From: Caulobacteraceae bacterium
Lineage (GTDB): Bacteria; Pseudomonadota; Alphaproteobacteria; Caulobacterales; Caulobacteraceae
Assembly (NCBI GenBank): GCA_025352085.1
Contig: JANXUA010000101.1
Span: 1-64,000 of the forward strand
Direction of reading: 5' to 3'
Length of the DNA: 64,000 bases
The position numbers were made by a program, and so were the translations under genes. Shown here one piece after another: positions 7,806-16,045 of the stretch. Position 1 is the first letter of the stretch. Every line of letters starts with the position of its first letter. Under the pieces are notes generated by a model. The model was not told the DNA's origin and searched no databases. It saw nothing but the letters and a program-made list of their open reading frames with translations.

Positions 7806-8617
7806 CGGCCCTGCCCGCCTTCTGACGTCAGATGGTGCAGCACGATGCCGCTCGTGGTGGCGACGTTGAGGGAATCGAAGCCGCCGGCCATGGGGATGGT
7901 CACGGTTCGGGCGCGCTTCAGGATTTCGGGTGGCAGCCCGGGGCCTTCGGCGCCCAGCAGAACCGCGGCGCGGGCGGGCGGCGTCAGATCGGCCAGGCGG
8001 GTGGCGCCGTTGGGCGTTAGGGCGAGAACCTCGAAGCCGTGGCGGGTGAGAAGGTTCACGATGTCTTCGCCGGCCGCCAGACGCGCGAAGGGCACGGTCA
8101 ACGCCGCGCCCACCGAAACGCGGATCGCCTTGCGATAGAGGGGATCGCAGCAGGTCTCGTCGATCAGCACCGCGCTGGCGCGGAACGCGGCGGCGTTACG
8201 GAAGACGCCGCCGATATTGTCGTGATTGGCGATGCCGATGAGGACCAGAACGACGGCGCGCGGCGGCGCCGCGGCCAGCAGGGTTACGGCCGTCGACGCG
8301 GCGCCCCGCTCGCCGAACGCGAGGATGCCGCGATGGATCGGGAACCCGGCGACCGCGTCCATCACCGCCTGCCCCGCGACATAGACCGGAACCTCGGGCG
8401 CGAAGGCGGCGATCATGGGCGCGAGGCGCTCGGCGCGTTTCTCGGCGATCAGGAGGGCGCGGGTCTTATAGAGCCGGCTGCGCGCGAGCACCCGCAGCAC
8501 CACCTCGCCCTCGGCGATGAAGCCGTTCTCGCGCCCGACGACGTCCCGCTCGCGCACGTCGCGAAACAACGCGATGCGCGGGTCGCGAGGGTCGTCGATG
8601 GGGAAGAGAGTGGGCAC
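7802..8617 (-). CDS. SpoU/TrmH-family RNA 2'-O-methyltransferase
   Basis: A 271 aa RNA methyltransferase with the alpha/beta-knot SPOUT fold. The three family motifs are present: IANHDNIGGVFRNAAAF (motif 1), LLGAEGPGLPPEIL (motif 2) and IPMAGGFDSLNVATTSG (motif 3). Members methylate ribose 2'-OH in tRNA or 23S rRNA. The N-terminal part resembles the substrate-binding domain of TrmH/RlmB types, but the RNA target cannot be told. It starts 2 bp after the isomerase-like gene and ends overlapping the Lgt-like gene by 4 bp. Why an RNA modifier sits in this operon is not clear. Confidence 0.88.
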   Translation of the reverse strand: MPTLFPIDDPRDPRIALFRDVRERDVVGRENGFIAEGEVVLRVLARSRLYKTRALLIAEKRAERLAPMIAAFAPEVPVYVAGQAVMDAVAGFPIHRGILAFGERGAASTAVTLLAAAPPRAVVLVLIGIANHDNIGGVFRNAAAFRASAVLIDETCCDPLYRKAIRVSVGAALTVPFARLAAGEDIVNLLTRHGFEVLALTPNGATRLADLTPPARAAVLLGAEGPGLPPEILKRARTVTIPMAGGFDSLNVATTSGIVLHHLTSEGGQGR

Positions 8618-8619
8618 GC

Positions 8620-9234
8620 CTACGGCGTCGCGGCTTGCAACCGCAGCACCGCCGCCCGCACCAGCTCCAGCCGATCATTGCCGAAATACATGTCATCGCC
8701 GCCGACATAGATCGTCGGCGAGCCGAAGCCGCCGCGGGCAATCAACTCTTCGGTATTGGCTTTCAGCTGCTCCTTGACCGCTGGTTGCGCGATGCCGTCC
8801 ATGACCGTCTGGACGTCCACGCCGGCGCGCCGGCAGACATCCGCCGCCACCTCGTCTTGCGAAATATCCCGATCATCGCCCCAATAAACCTCGAACGCCG
8901 CGCGGGCGAAATCGACGAGCTTGCCCATCGGCTCGAGCACCAGACAGGCGCGCATGACCTTGACGCTGTTCACCGGAAACACCGAGGGCGGCATTCTGAT
9001 TTTCAAATCGGCCTGACGCGCCCAGTCCTGCAGGTCTTTGAGCATATAGCGGGCCTTCTGCGGCACGGGGGCCGCGCGGCTGGCGTAGACGGTGGGATTG
9101 ACCGTATTGAATATGCCGCCGACCAGAATCGGCCGCCATCGAATGGGGGCGTCCAGCTCCCGCGCCAGAGGCTGCAGATTGTGGAAAGCCAGATAGGTCC
9201 ACGGGCTGGAGCAGTCGAAGAAAACTTCAATCAT
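8620..9234 (-). CDS. 2-hydroxychromene-2-carboxylate isomerase / DsbA-family protein
   Basis: A 204 aa protein of the DsbA-fold kappa-GST/HCCA isomerase family. The N-terminus EVFFDCSSPWTYLAF matches the family pattern in which Ser, not Cys, is the glutathione-site residue; GGFGSPTIYVGGDDMYFGND is the usual C-terminal signature. Characterised members isomerise hydroxychromene carboxylate in naphthalene breakdown with glutathione, but many relatives have unknown substrates and no aromatic pathway is nearby. ATG 9234 has GGGAGG about 7 bases upstream. It is the first gene of the seven-gene minus-strand operon and is divergent from rpmB. Confidence 0.85.
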   Translation of the reverse strand: MIEVFFDCSSPWTYLAFHNLQPLARELDAPIRWRPILVGGIFNTVNPTVYASRAAPVPQKARYMLKDLQDWARQADLKIRMPPSVFPVNSVKVMRACLVLEPMGKLVDFARAAFEVYWGDDRDISQDEVAADVCRRAGVDVQTVMDGIAQPAVKEQLKANTEELIARGGFGSPTIYVGGDDMYFGNDRLELVRAAVLRLQAATP

Positions 9235-9379
9235 CGTCAAGCCTCCCGCGCCAAGGCGTGCTTCATGCGCGCTTATACCCGTCCAGCCTTGACGCGCGAG
9301 GGCCCTTTCGACTATATCGCGCCCTCCCTTGAACGGGGCCGTCCCGTTCGATCCCTTCCGCTTGCGAAAGTCTCGCGCC

Positions 9380-9676
9380 ATGTCACGCCGCTGCGAACTC
9401 ACCGGTGTCGGCCCTAGGGTCGGCCACAATGTGAGCCACTCGAATATCAAGACCAAGCGGCGCTTCCTGCCGGCGCTCAGCCCGGTCAAACTGCAATCGG
9501 ACGCCCTGGGCGCGACGTTCAAGCTGCGCATTTCGAACGCGGCCCTGCGCACGATCGATTTTCGCGGCGGTCTCGACCCGTTCCTGGTCAAGGCCAAGGA
9601 CGAAGCGCTGTCGCCCCGCGCCCTGAAGATCAAAAAGCAGGTCAAGGCCAAGCTCGCCGAACAACCGGCGGCGTAA
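9380..9676 (+). CDS. rpmB: 50S ribosomal protein L28
   Basis: A 98 aa large-subunit ribosomal protein. The N-terminus [20 protein letters not shown] and the following [13 protein letters not shown] are the L28 signature. The length is typical for alphaproteobacterial L28, which carries a basic C-terminal tail ([13 protein letters not shown]). ATG 9380 is preferred because it gives the conserved start. It is monocistronic as far as the sequence shows. Confidence 0.97.
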   Translation: MSRRCELTGVGPRVGHNVSHSNIKTKRRFLPALSPVKLQSDALGATFKLRISNAALRTIDFRGGLDPFLVKAKDEALSPRALKIKKQVKAKLAEQPAA

Positions 9677-9739
9677 AATCCCCCATCCGTCCTTTGGCGG
9701 GTGATTGGGAAAATGCGTAAAGCGGGCTAGTCTCACGCC

Positions 9740-10708
9740 ATGCCGCCCAGCCGCCGGGACGTCTCCACTCTGGTTTTCGCCGCCGCCCTGGCCCCGATCC
9801 CGGCGCGCGCGCAGTTGCGCGAGCCGTTGGTGATCGCGCGGGGCGGTGCGGTCGGCGATGCGCCGGAAGCCACCCTTGGCGCCTATGACCAGGCGATCCG
9901 GGACGGGGCGGATTTTCTGGAAGCCACTCTCGCCGTCAGCAAGGACGGCGTGCTGGTGGTGCGGCGGGACAACGAGCTGTCGATCACGACCGACATCGCC
10001 ACACGCGCGGAGTTCTCTGGCCGGCGCGCAACCCGGATGATCGGCGGTGTGGGGCGGTCGGGCTGGTTCGCCGAAGATTTCACCCTCGCCGAGTTGAAGA
10101 CCCTGATCTGCGGGCCGGTCGGCGCACGGCGCGGTCGCGGCGAGACGCCGCCCGCCATATTGACGTTCCAGGAGGTCATCGACACCGCCCGCGTCGGTTG
10201 CGTGCGCACGGCGCGGGTAATCGGGGTCTACGCCGCCCTGCCGCAACCGGCCTATTTCGCGGGCCTGGGTCTGGCGCTGGAGCCGCGCGTCGCCGAGGCG
10301 ATTCGCAAGGGCGGCTATGACGCCCTCGCCGCGGCGATGATCGTGATCAGCGCCGACCGCGAACCCCTGCGAGCCTTGACCCGGCTGACCCGGGTTCGTC
10401 GCGTGCTAAGGCTCGGATCGGAGACGACCGTCGATCTGGCCGGCGCGCGCGCCGTCGCCCACGGTGTCGCGCCGGATCTGACACGGATCGTCGACGCAAC
10501 CACGCCGCGCCGCCCGACGGCGACGACGTTCGTCGCACAGGCTCACGCCGCCGGCCTCTTCGTCCACGCCTGGGCCGCGCCCGCCGACCCGCAGGCCTTG
10601 ATGGAAACGGCCTACGCCGGCGGCGTCGACGCAGTCTCTGCCGATCTCTCTCGCGTCGCCGTCAAGGCGCGCGCTAAAACGACCACGTCCGAAAACCGCG
10701 AGACTTGA
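9740..10708 (+). CDS. GlpQ-like glycerophosphodiesterase homologue lacking catalytic residues
   Basis: A 322 aa exported GDPD/GlpQ-family homologue. The N-terminus (SRRDVSTLVFAAALAP...ARA) resembles a Tat signal peptide. The family pattern IAHRGASG..PEHTLAAY is recognisable as IARGGAVGDAPEATLGAY, and GADYLExDLVxTKDG as GADFLEATLAVSKDG, but key residues differ: the first catalytic His is Arg34, its neighbouring Arg is Gly35, the metal-binding Asp after Glu61 is Thr63, and the second catalytic His is Arg76 (VVRRDNEL). It is therefore probably not an active phosphodiesterase. The gene is intact, so it may have a binding role, or be in early decay. It overlaps the start region of the downstream ada/alkA gene. 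Confidence 0.8.
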   Translation: MPPSRRDVSTLVFAAALAPIPARAQLREPLVIARGGAVGDAPEATLGAYDQAIRDGADFLEATLAVSKDGVLVVRRDNELSITTDIATRAEFSGRRATRMIGGVGRSGWFAEDFTLAELKTLICGPVGARRGRGETPPAILTFQEVIDTARVGCVRTARVIGVYAALPQPAYFAGLGLALEPRVAEAIRKGGYDALAAAMIVISADREPLRALTRLTRVRRVLRLGSETTVDLAGARAVAHGVAPDLTRIVDATTPRRPTATTFVAQAHAAGLFVHAWAAPADPQALMETAYAGGVDAVSADLSRVAVKARAKTTTSENRET

Positions 10709-10740
10709 GGCGCCATCCGCGCCATGGTGCAGGAATGGAT

Positions 10741-12243
10741 ATGACCGACGACGCCTGCTATCGGGTGCTCGAAACCCGCGACGCCCGCTTCGATGGACGC
10801 CTGTTCACCGGGGTCAAGACGACCGGAATCTATTGTCGGCCGATCTGCCCGGCGCGCACGCCCAAGCGGGAGAACGTCACCTTTTTCGCGACCGCGACGG
10901 CGGCGCAGGCGGCCGGATTTCGCCCGTGTCTGCGCTGCCGTCCCGAGGCTTCGCCCGATCTGGCCGCCTGGAAGGGTACGTCCAACACCGTCGCCCGCGC
11001 GCTGGCCTTGATCGAGACCGGGGCGTTGGACGGCGACGACATGGAGACCCTGGCGGATCGTCTCGGCGTCGGCGAGCGGCAAATGCGGCGGCTTTTTCGC
11101 CGGCATCTGGGCGCTTCGCCGGTCGCCGTCGCGCAGACCCGCCGGGTTCTCCTGGCCAAACAGCTGATCCACCAGACGCGCCTGCCGATGACCGAGGTCG
11201 CCCTGGCGTCCGGTTTCGGCAGCGTGCGGCGGTTCAACGAGACGTTCCAGGCCCTTTATCATCGCCCGCCGCTCGCCCTGCGGCGGACCGGTGGCGAAGA
11301 GGTCTCGGCGCTCGGCGGCGAGTGGATTTCCCTGCGCCTGCCATACCGGCCGCCCTATGATTGGGACGGCCTGATCGGCTTTCTTAGCCCGAGGGCGATC
11401 GAAGGCGTCGAGGCGGTGACGCCCGACCGCTACGCCCGCTCGATCGCCATCGGCGAGAATCGCGGCCTCTTGATCGTCACACCCGGCCCGCGCGACGAAC
11501 TGAACGTCGCCGTGCGGTTTCCGAAGATCGCCGCCCTGCCGCTGATCATCGCCAAGGTCCGCCGGGTGTTCGATCTGGCCGCCGATCCTCAGCAGATCGC
11601 CGGTCATCTCGCGCAGGATCCTCATCTGGCGCCGCTCGTCGCGCGGCGCCCGGGTCTGCGGGTGCCTGGCGCCTGGGACGGCCTTGAGCTGGCGGTGCGG
11701 GCGATCCTCGGCCAGCAGATCACCGTGGTCGCCGCTCGCGGCCTGGCCGGCCGGATCGTGCGCGAGTGGGGCGAAGCCCTCCCGGCCGAGCTTGGCGACC
11801 AGATCGAGGGCGTCAGCCATGTTTTTCCGAGCGCCGAGCGCCTCGCATCGGTCGATCTTTCGGTCCTGCCCATGCCGCGGGCGCGCTCGGCGGCGCTGGA
11901 ATCTCTCGCCCGCGCCGTCGCCGCCGATCCATTGTTGTTTGGGCCAAGGCGCGGCCTCGCCGAGGCGATCGCTATCCTCAAGGCCCTGCCGGGCGTTGGC
12001 GAATGGACCGCGCAATACATCGCCATGCGCGAACTGCGCGAGCCGGACGCCTTTCCCGCCGCCGACGTCGGCCTGATGCGGGCGCTGGAGGACGGTGACG
12101 GCCGCCGACCCAACGCCGCGCAATTGCTGGCCCGCGCCGAGACCTGGCGGCCGTGGCGCGCCTACGCCGCCCTGCATCTGTGGGCGTCGCTGGCGCCGAC
12201 GCAATCGAAGGAAGGACCCACCGATGTCAAAGTCGCAGCCTGA
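10741..12243 (+). CDS. alkA: Ada-AlkA fusion: methyl-sensing regulator and 3-methyladenine DNA glycosylase
   Basis: A 500 aa alkylation-repair protein. The N-terminal Ada zinc domain has C32, C36, C63 and C66, with the same spacing as Ada C38, C42, C69 and C72, so C32 should accept methyl groups from phosphotriesters. Next comes an AraC-type helix-turn-helix (about residues 80-185, LADRLGVGERQMRRLFRRHL). The C-terminal half is an AlkA glycosylase with the helix-hairpin-helix LKALPGVGEWTAQYIAMR and a catalytic Asp in PAADVGLM. It removes alkylated purines and may self-induce. ATG 10741 has AGGAA just upstream; ATG 10735 is an alternative. Its 3' end overlaps the Ogt gene by 20 bp. Confidence 0.92.
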   Translation: MTDDACYRVLETRDARFDGRLFTGVKTTGIYCRPICPARTPKRENVTFFATATAAQAAGFRPCLRCRPEASPDLAAWKGTSNTVARALALIETGALDGDDMETLADRLGVGERQMRRLFRRHLGASPVAVAQTRRVLLAKQLIHQTRLPMTEVALASGFGSVRRFNETFQALYHRPPLALRRTGGEEVSALGGEWISLRLPYRPPYDWDGLIGFLSPRAIEGVEAVTPDRYARSIAIGENRGLLIVTPGPRDELNVAVRFPKIAALPLIIAKVRRVFDLAADPQQIAGHLAQDPHLAPLVARRPGLRVPGAWDGLELAVRAILGQQITVVAARGLAGRIVREWGEALPAELGDQIEGVSHVFPSAERLASVDLSVLPMPRARSAALESLARAVAADPLLFGPRRGLAEAIAILKALPGVGEWTAQYIAMRELREPDAFPAADVGLMRALEDGDGRRPNAAQLLARAETWRPWRAYAALHLWASLAPTQSKEGPTDVKVAA

Positions 12244-12775
12244 CACCCTGACCATCGACCGCATGTCGACGCCGGTCGGCGAGGCGCTGATCGTCACCGA
12301 CGAAGACGGCTATCTGCGCCTTTTCCAGTGGGAGGACGAGGGCGGGCGGCGCGAGCATCTGATCCGTCGTTATTATCCCACGGCGAAGATCGTCGACGGC
12401 CGCGCGCCGGCGGCGATCCGCAAGGCGATCGAGGCCTATTTCGCCGGCCGCATCGACGCCCTGAACGGGATCAAATGGCGCGGCGTCGGCACCGATTTTC
12501 AACAGACCGTCTGGCGCGCCCTGTGCGACATCCCGGTGGGCGTGACCATCAGCTATGGCGAGCTGGCCCGGCGGATCGGCAAGCCGGGGGCCATGCGCGC
12601 GGTGGGTCTGGCCAACGGGGCCAATCCTAACGGCCTGGTCGTGCCCTGCCACCGGGTGATCGGCGCCGACGGAACCCTGACCGGCTACGGCGGCGGCCTG
12701 CACCGCAAGCGCTGGCTGCTCAAGCACGAGGGCGCGGCGTTCAAGGAAGACGCGGTTCAGCCGACATTGATCTGA
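12224..12775 (+). CDS. ogt: Methylated-DNA--protein-cysteine methyltransferase
   Basis: A 183 aa O6-methylguanine repair protein that moves the alkyl group to its own Cys. The active-site motif VVPCHRVIGADGTLTGYGGG is complete, and IPVGVTISYGELARRIGKP is the usual DNA-binding helix region. ATG 12224 lies inside the end of the ada/alkA frame, so the two are co-transcribed and probably coupled, forming a small adaptive-response operon. In E. coli Ada both activities sit in one protein; here the regulator domain is fused to the glycosylase and the O6-methyltransferase is separate. Confidence 0.93.
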   Translation: MSKSQPDTLTIDRMSTPVGEALIVTDEDGYLRLFQWEDEGGRREHLIRRYYPTAKIVDGRAPAAIRKAIEAYFAGRIDALNGIKWRGVGTDFQQTVWRALCDIPVGVTISYGELARRIGKPGAMRAVGLANGANPNGLVVPCHRVIGADGTLTGYGGGLHRKRWLLKHEGAAFKEDAVQPTLI

Positions 12776-12800
12776 TCGTCGGCTTGGCGGCGACGCCGGC

Positions 12801-13478
12801 CTAAAGTTCCCCCCGCCCCCCGCCGTTCAGCGCGAAAAGTTGCAGCGTCCGCAGGGCCGCGAGGCGGGCGGCGTCGGCGTGGTGATCGGCGCGATCGGAG
12901 GCGAAGCCGTGGCCGGCGTCATAGCGATGGACCGGCAGGTCGGGGTATCTGTCGGCGATGGCGTCGACCACGTCGGGGGGAATGCTCGCGTCGTGGCGGC
13001 CGAAATGCAGGATGGCCGGGCATTGCGGCGCTTCGTCGATCAGTTCCGGGATGCGCCGACCGTAGTAGCAGGAGGCCGCCGCGACGCCCTCGACCCGCGC
13101 GGCCGCCAGCCACGCCGCCGTGCCGCCCCAGCAATAGCCGACCACGAACATCGGGGGGTTAAGGGCCGCGACGGCGGCGGTAAGGTCGGCGGCGACCTCA
13201 GCCCACGGGGTCTCTTCGGAAAGACGGCGACCGAGCGCCACGCCGTCGGCGTCGTAGCCGGCCTGAAAGTCCCTGTGGCGTCGGTCGTAGAATGACGGCG
13301 CCAAGGTCTCGTAGCCTTCGGCGGCGAAGGAGTCAGCGACGGCGCGGATGTGCTCGGTGACGCCGAAGATCTCCTGAATGACGATCAGCCCGCCGCGCCG
13401 CGCGTCCGTCGGCGTCGCGCGATAGGCCGAGAACTCGAAGCCGTCGAGCGGGCTGGTCAGGGAGACGGTCTCGCCCAT
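12801..13478 (-). CDS. Dienelactone hydrolase family protein (copy 1)
   Basis: A 225 aa alpha/beta hydrolase of the dienelactone hydrolase family. The nucleophile elbow uses Cys (VGYCWGGTAAW), as expected; the acid is in FGRHDASIPPDVV and the His in YDAGHGFASD. The family opens dienelactones in chlorocatechol breakdown, but many members act on other esters and no other catechol gene is nearby. It starts exactly one base before the stop of the upstream paralogue, so the two are an operon and probably a tandem duplication. Confidence 0.88.
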   Translation of the reverse strand: MGETVSLTSPLDGFEFSAYRATPTDARRGGLIVIQEIFGVTEHIRAVADSFAAEGYETLAPSFYDRRHRDFQAGYDADGVALGRRLSEETPWAEVAADLTAAVAALNPPMFVVGYCWGGTAAWLAAARVEGVAAASCYYGRRIPELIDEAPQCPAILHFGRHDASIPPDVVDAIADRYPDLPVHRYDAGHGFASDRADHHADAARLAALRTLQLFALNGGGRGEL

Positions 13479-14144
13479 CTAGGCTCCGAACACTTCCAGC
13501 GTGCGCGCCCGCGCCAGTTCGGCGCTGGCTTTGTGGTGGCGCTCCGGATCTTCATTGTTGAAGCCATGGCCGGCGTCTTCGTAGATATAGACCGGCACAT
13601 CCGGGTGCGCGGCCAGCACGGCGGCCTTGACGTCGTCGGCAGGGATGTGGGTGTCCCGCCGGCCCAGATGGACGATGGTTGGGCAGAGGGGTTTGAGGCC
13701 CGCGTTGGCCTGCACCATGCTGCCGTAATAACTCGATGATCCGGAAAGTCTGGGCACCTTGGCGGCGGCCAGCCAGGCCAGGGAGCCGCCGTAGCAATAG
13801 CCGACGATATAAACCTTGCCGCGCGGCGCCAGCCAGTCGCGGCAGGCGGCAATGTCGCCCATCGCCTGATCGAGGGGCGTGCTCATGGCGTGGGCGATGC
13901 CCGCCTTCATGCCGGCCTCGTCATGGTCGGCGACGAAGCCGGCTTCGCGGCGGTCGTACATCGACGGCGCGACGGCCTCGAAACCCAGCGACGCCCAGCG
14001 ATCGACATCGCGCCGCACGTGCTCGTCGAGGCCGAAGATCTCCTGGATGACGATCACCCCGCCCTTGCGCGCGCCGGCGGGCGACGCATGATAGGCGCCG
14101 AACGCAAAGCCGTCGGCGCCCTTGATGCTGATCATTTCGCCCAT
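13479..14144 (-). CDS. Dienelactone hydrolase family protein (copy 2)
   Basis: A 221 aa paralogue of the next gene downstream. It has the same Cys nucleophile (VGYCYGGSLAW), the acid in LGRRDTHIPADDV and the His in DAGHGFNNED. Shared features such as VIVIQEIFG and APSxYDRR mark the pair as related copies that have since diverged. It lies 13 bp downstream of ychF on the same strand and may be read with it. Substrate unknown. Confidence 0.88.
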   Translation of the reverse strand: MGEMISIKGADGFAFGAYHASPAGARKGGVIVIQEIFGLDEHVRRDVDRWASLGFEAVAPSMYDRREAGFVADHDEAGMKAGIAHAMSTPLDQAMGDIAACRDWLAPRGKVYIVGYCYGGSLAWLAAAKVPRLSGSSSYYGSMVQANAGLKPLCPTIVHLGRRDTHIPADDVKAAVLAAHPDVPVYIYEDAGHGFNNEDPERHHKASAELARARTLEVFGA

Positions 14145-14157
14145 GGCAGATCCTCCC

Positions 14158-15252
14158 CTAAACGTTGAAGCGAAAGTGCATGACGTCGCCGTCGCGCACG
14201 ACGTACTCCTTGCCTTCGGAGCGCATCTTGCCCGCTTCCTTCGCGCCCGCTTCGCCGTTCAGGCGGACGAAATCATCATAGGCGATGGTTTCGGCGCGGA
14301 TGAAGCCCTTTTCGAAATCGGTGTGGATGACGCCCGCCGCCTGCGGGCCGGTGGCGCCGACCGGAATGGTCCAGGCCCGCGCCTCTTTGGGCCCGACGGT
14401 GAAATAGGTCTGCAGACCCAAAAGGGCGTAGGCCTCGTGGATTAGCCGGTCGAGGCCCGGCTCGTGCAAATCCATGGTTTCCAGGAATTCGACCCGCTCG
14501 TCGGGCGCGAGCAGGGCGATCTCGCTTTCGATCTTGGCCGAAATGACCACCGCCTTGGCGCCGTCGCCGGCCGCGCGGGTTGCAACCAGGGCCGAGAGAG
14601 CGTTGCCGTGGCCGGCGGATTCCTCATCGACATTGCACACATAGAGCGCCGGCTTGGTGGTCAACAGCTGCAGCATCCGCCACGCTTTGGCGTCGTCTTC
14701 GGGAACCGCGGCGGTGCGCGCCGGCTTTCCGGCATTGAGCTGTTCCAGCGCGAGATTGACCAGACGCAGGGTCGCGGCGCTGTCCTTGTCGCTCTTGGCG
14801 CGTTTCTCCAGGCCCGGAACGCGCTTTTCCAGGCTTTCCAGATCGGCCAGCATCAGTTCGGTGTCGATGATATCGAGGTCCGACAAGGGGTCGACCCGGC
14901 CTTCGACATGGGTGACGTCGCCGTCCTCGAAACACCGCGCCACCAGAGCGACGGCGTCGCAGTCGCGGATATTGGCCAGAAACTGATTGCCCAGCCCCTC
15001 GCCGGACGCCGCCCCGCGCACCAGACCGGCGATGTCGACGAAGGTGATCCGCGCGGGGATGATCTCTTTCGATCCGGCGATCTTGGCCAGAATCTCAAGG
15101 CGCGGCTCCGGCAGAGCCACTTCGCCGACATTCGGCTCGATGGTGCAGAAGGGATAATTGGCCGCCTGGGCCGCCGCCGTCTGGGTGACGGCATTGAACA
15201 GGGTCGACTTGCCGACATTGGGCAGGCCGACAATCGCGACTTTCAGAGCCAT
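14158..15252 (-). CDS. ychF: Redox-regulated ATPase YchF (Obg-family GTPase fold)
   Basis: A 364 aa protein, the usual length for YchF/OLA1. The N-terminus [20 protein letters not shown] is the P-loop G1 motif; [17 protein letters not shown] is the switch region. The C-terminal TGS domain ends in [18 protein letters not shown], which is diagnostic. YchF binds ATP and associates with the ribosome, with roles in translation quality and oxidative stress. It is part of the core cluster with pth, rplY and prs, read in the same direction. Confidence 0.97.
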   Translation of the reverse strand: MALKVAIVGLPNVGKSTLFNAVTQTAAAQAANYPFCTIEPNVGEVALPEPRLEILAKIAGSKEIIPARITFVDIAGLVRGAASGEGLGNQFLANIRDCDAVALVARCFEDGDVTHVEGRVDPLSDLDIIDTELMLADLESLEKRVPGLEKRAKSDKDSAATLRLVNLALEQLNAGKPARTAAVPEDDAKAWRMLQLLTTKPALYVCNVDEESAGHGNALSALVATRAAGDGAKAVVISAKIESEIALLAPDERVEFLETMDLHEPGLDRLIHEAYALLGLQTYFTVGPKEARAWTIPVGATGPQAAGVIHTDFEKGFIRAETIAYDDFVRLNGEAGAKEAGKMRSEGKEYVVRDGDVMHFRFNV

Positions 15253-15298
15253 GGAACCTTCGGAACTAGCGGGAGACGGGCTGGACTAGCATGGTGCG

Positions 15299-16033
15299 TC
15301 ACCCCGCCGCCAGAGCCCGGGCGGCCAGATCGCGCCAGGCACGACCCTCGTTGCGAAATTGCGGGTTGGCGCCGGCGATGCGGCGATCCATTTCGACGAC
15401 CGCCTCGCGCGCCTCGCCGGCGCGGCCGTGGCGGGCGAGGAAGGCGGCGTAGCGGCCCAGGCCCTCAAGCCCCGGCAGGCGCCCGGCGGCGAGTTGATAG
15501 GCGCTCTCGGCCTCGCCAATCCGGCCCAGCGCCTCATAGGCCCGCCCCAGCGCCAGATCGGCGGCGGGCGTGCGGCTCTGCGGGTCCGTGGCTTCGAGGA
15601 GGGGCAGGGCTTCGTCCGCCCGGCCAAGCTCGATCAGGGCGGTGGCGCGGCCCAAAAGGAGGATCGGATCCTGAGCGTGAATGCCCTGGGCGGCCTGACC
15701 GAACAGAGCCTCCGCCTCGGCATGGCGCCCCAGGCTCGCCGCCGCCTTGGCCAGGCGCATCTGGTTCTGCACGGTGGGGACGTCGTCGCACGCCGCCTTG
15801 GCGGTGCGATACTCCCGGTTCGGATCAAGCGCGTCGCGCGCCATGCGGCTGACGCCGCGCGCCGCCGATCCGCCGGCGAGGCCGGGCAGGACCACGGCGA
15901 TGAGGTAGATAATCGCGCCCAGCCACGGGATGACCAATATGATCCATAGCCAATACATCGGCTGATTGGTGCGCACGACGTGAACGCACAGGATCATCGA
16001 CAGGATCAGGGAGGGGCCGAGGATTGGAAACAC
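15299..16033 (-). CDS. Membrane-anchored TPR protein
   Basis: A 244 aa protein with two N-terminal hydrophobic segments (about residues 4-20 and 27-52, YWLWIILVIPWLGAIIYLI), the second resembling the N-terminal segment of cardiolipin-synthase-like proteins. It is followed by a cytoplasmic or periplasmic domain of several tetratricopeptide repeats (ASLGRHAEAEALFGQAAQG, then LIELGRADEALPLLEA, then AYEALGRIGEAESAYQLA). TPRs bind partner proteins; the partner is unknown. It lies between pth (13 bp apart) and ychF. Confidence 0.8.
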   Translation of the reverse strand: MFPILGPSLILSMILCVHVVRTNQPMYWLWIILVIPWLGAIIYLIAVVLPGLAGGSAARGVSRMARDALDPNREYRTAKAACDDVPTVQNQMRLAKAAASLGRHAEAEALFGQAAQGIHAQDPILLLGRATALIELGRADEALPLLEATDPQSRTPAADLALGRAYEALGRIGEAESAYQLAAGRLPGLEGLGRYAAFLARHGRAGEAREAVVEMDRRIAGANPQFRNEGRAWRDLAARALAAG

Positions 16034-16045
16034 GCCGGCTGTTCC

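Noticed and set aside
10612-12297. 561-codon minus-strand open frame
   Set aside because: Antisense shadow of the ada/alkA gene, which has clear catalytic motifs on the plus strand.
12801-14144. Chlorocatechol degradation locus
   Set aside because: Only dienelactone hydrolase family members are present; no dioxygenase, cycloisomerase or regulator is linked.
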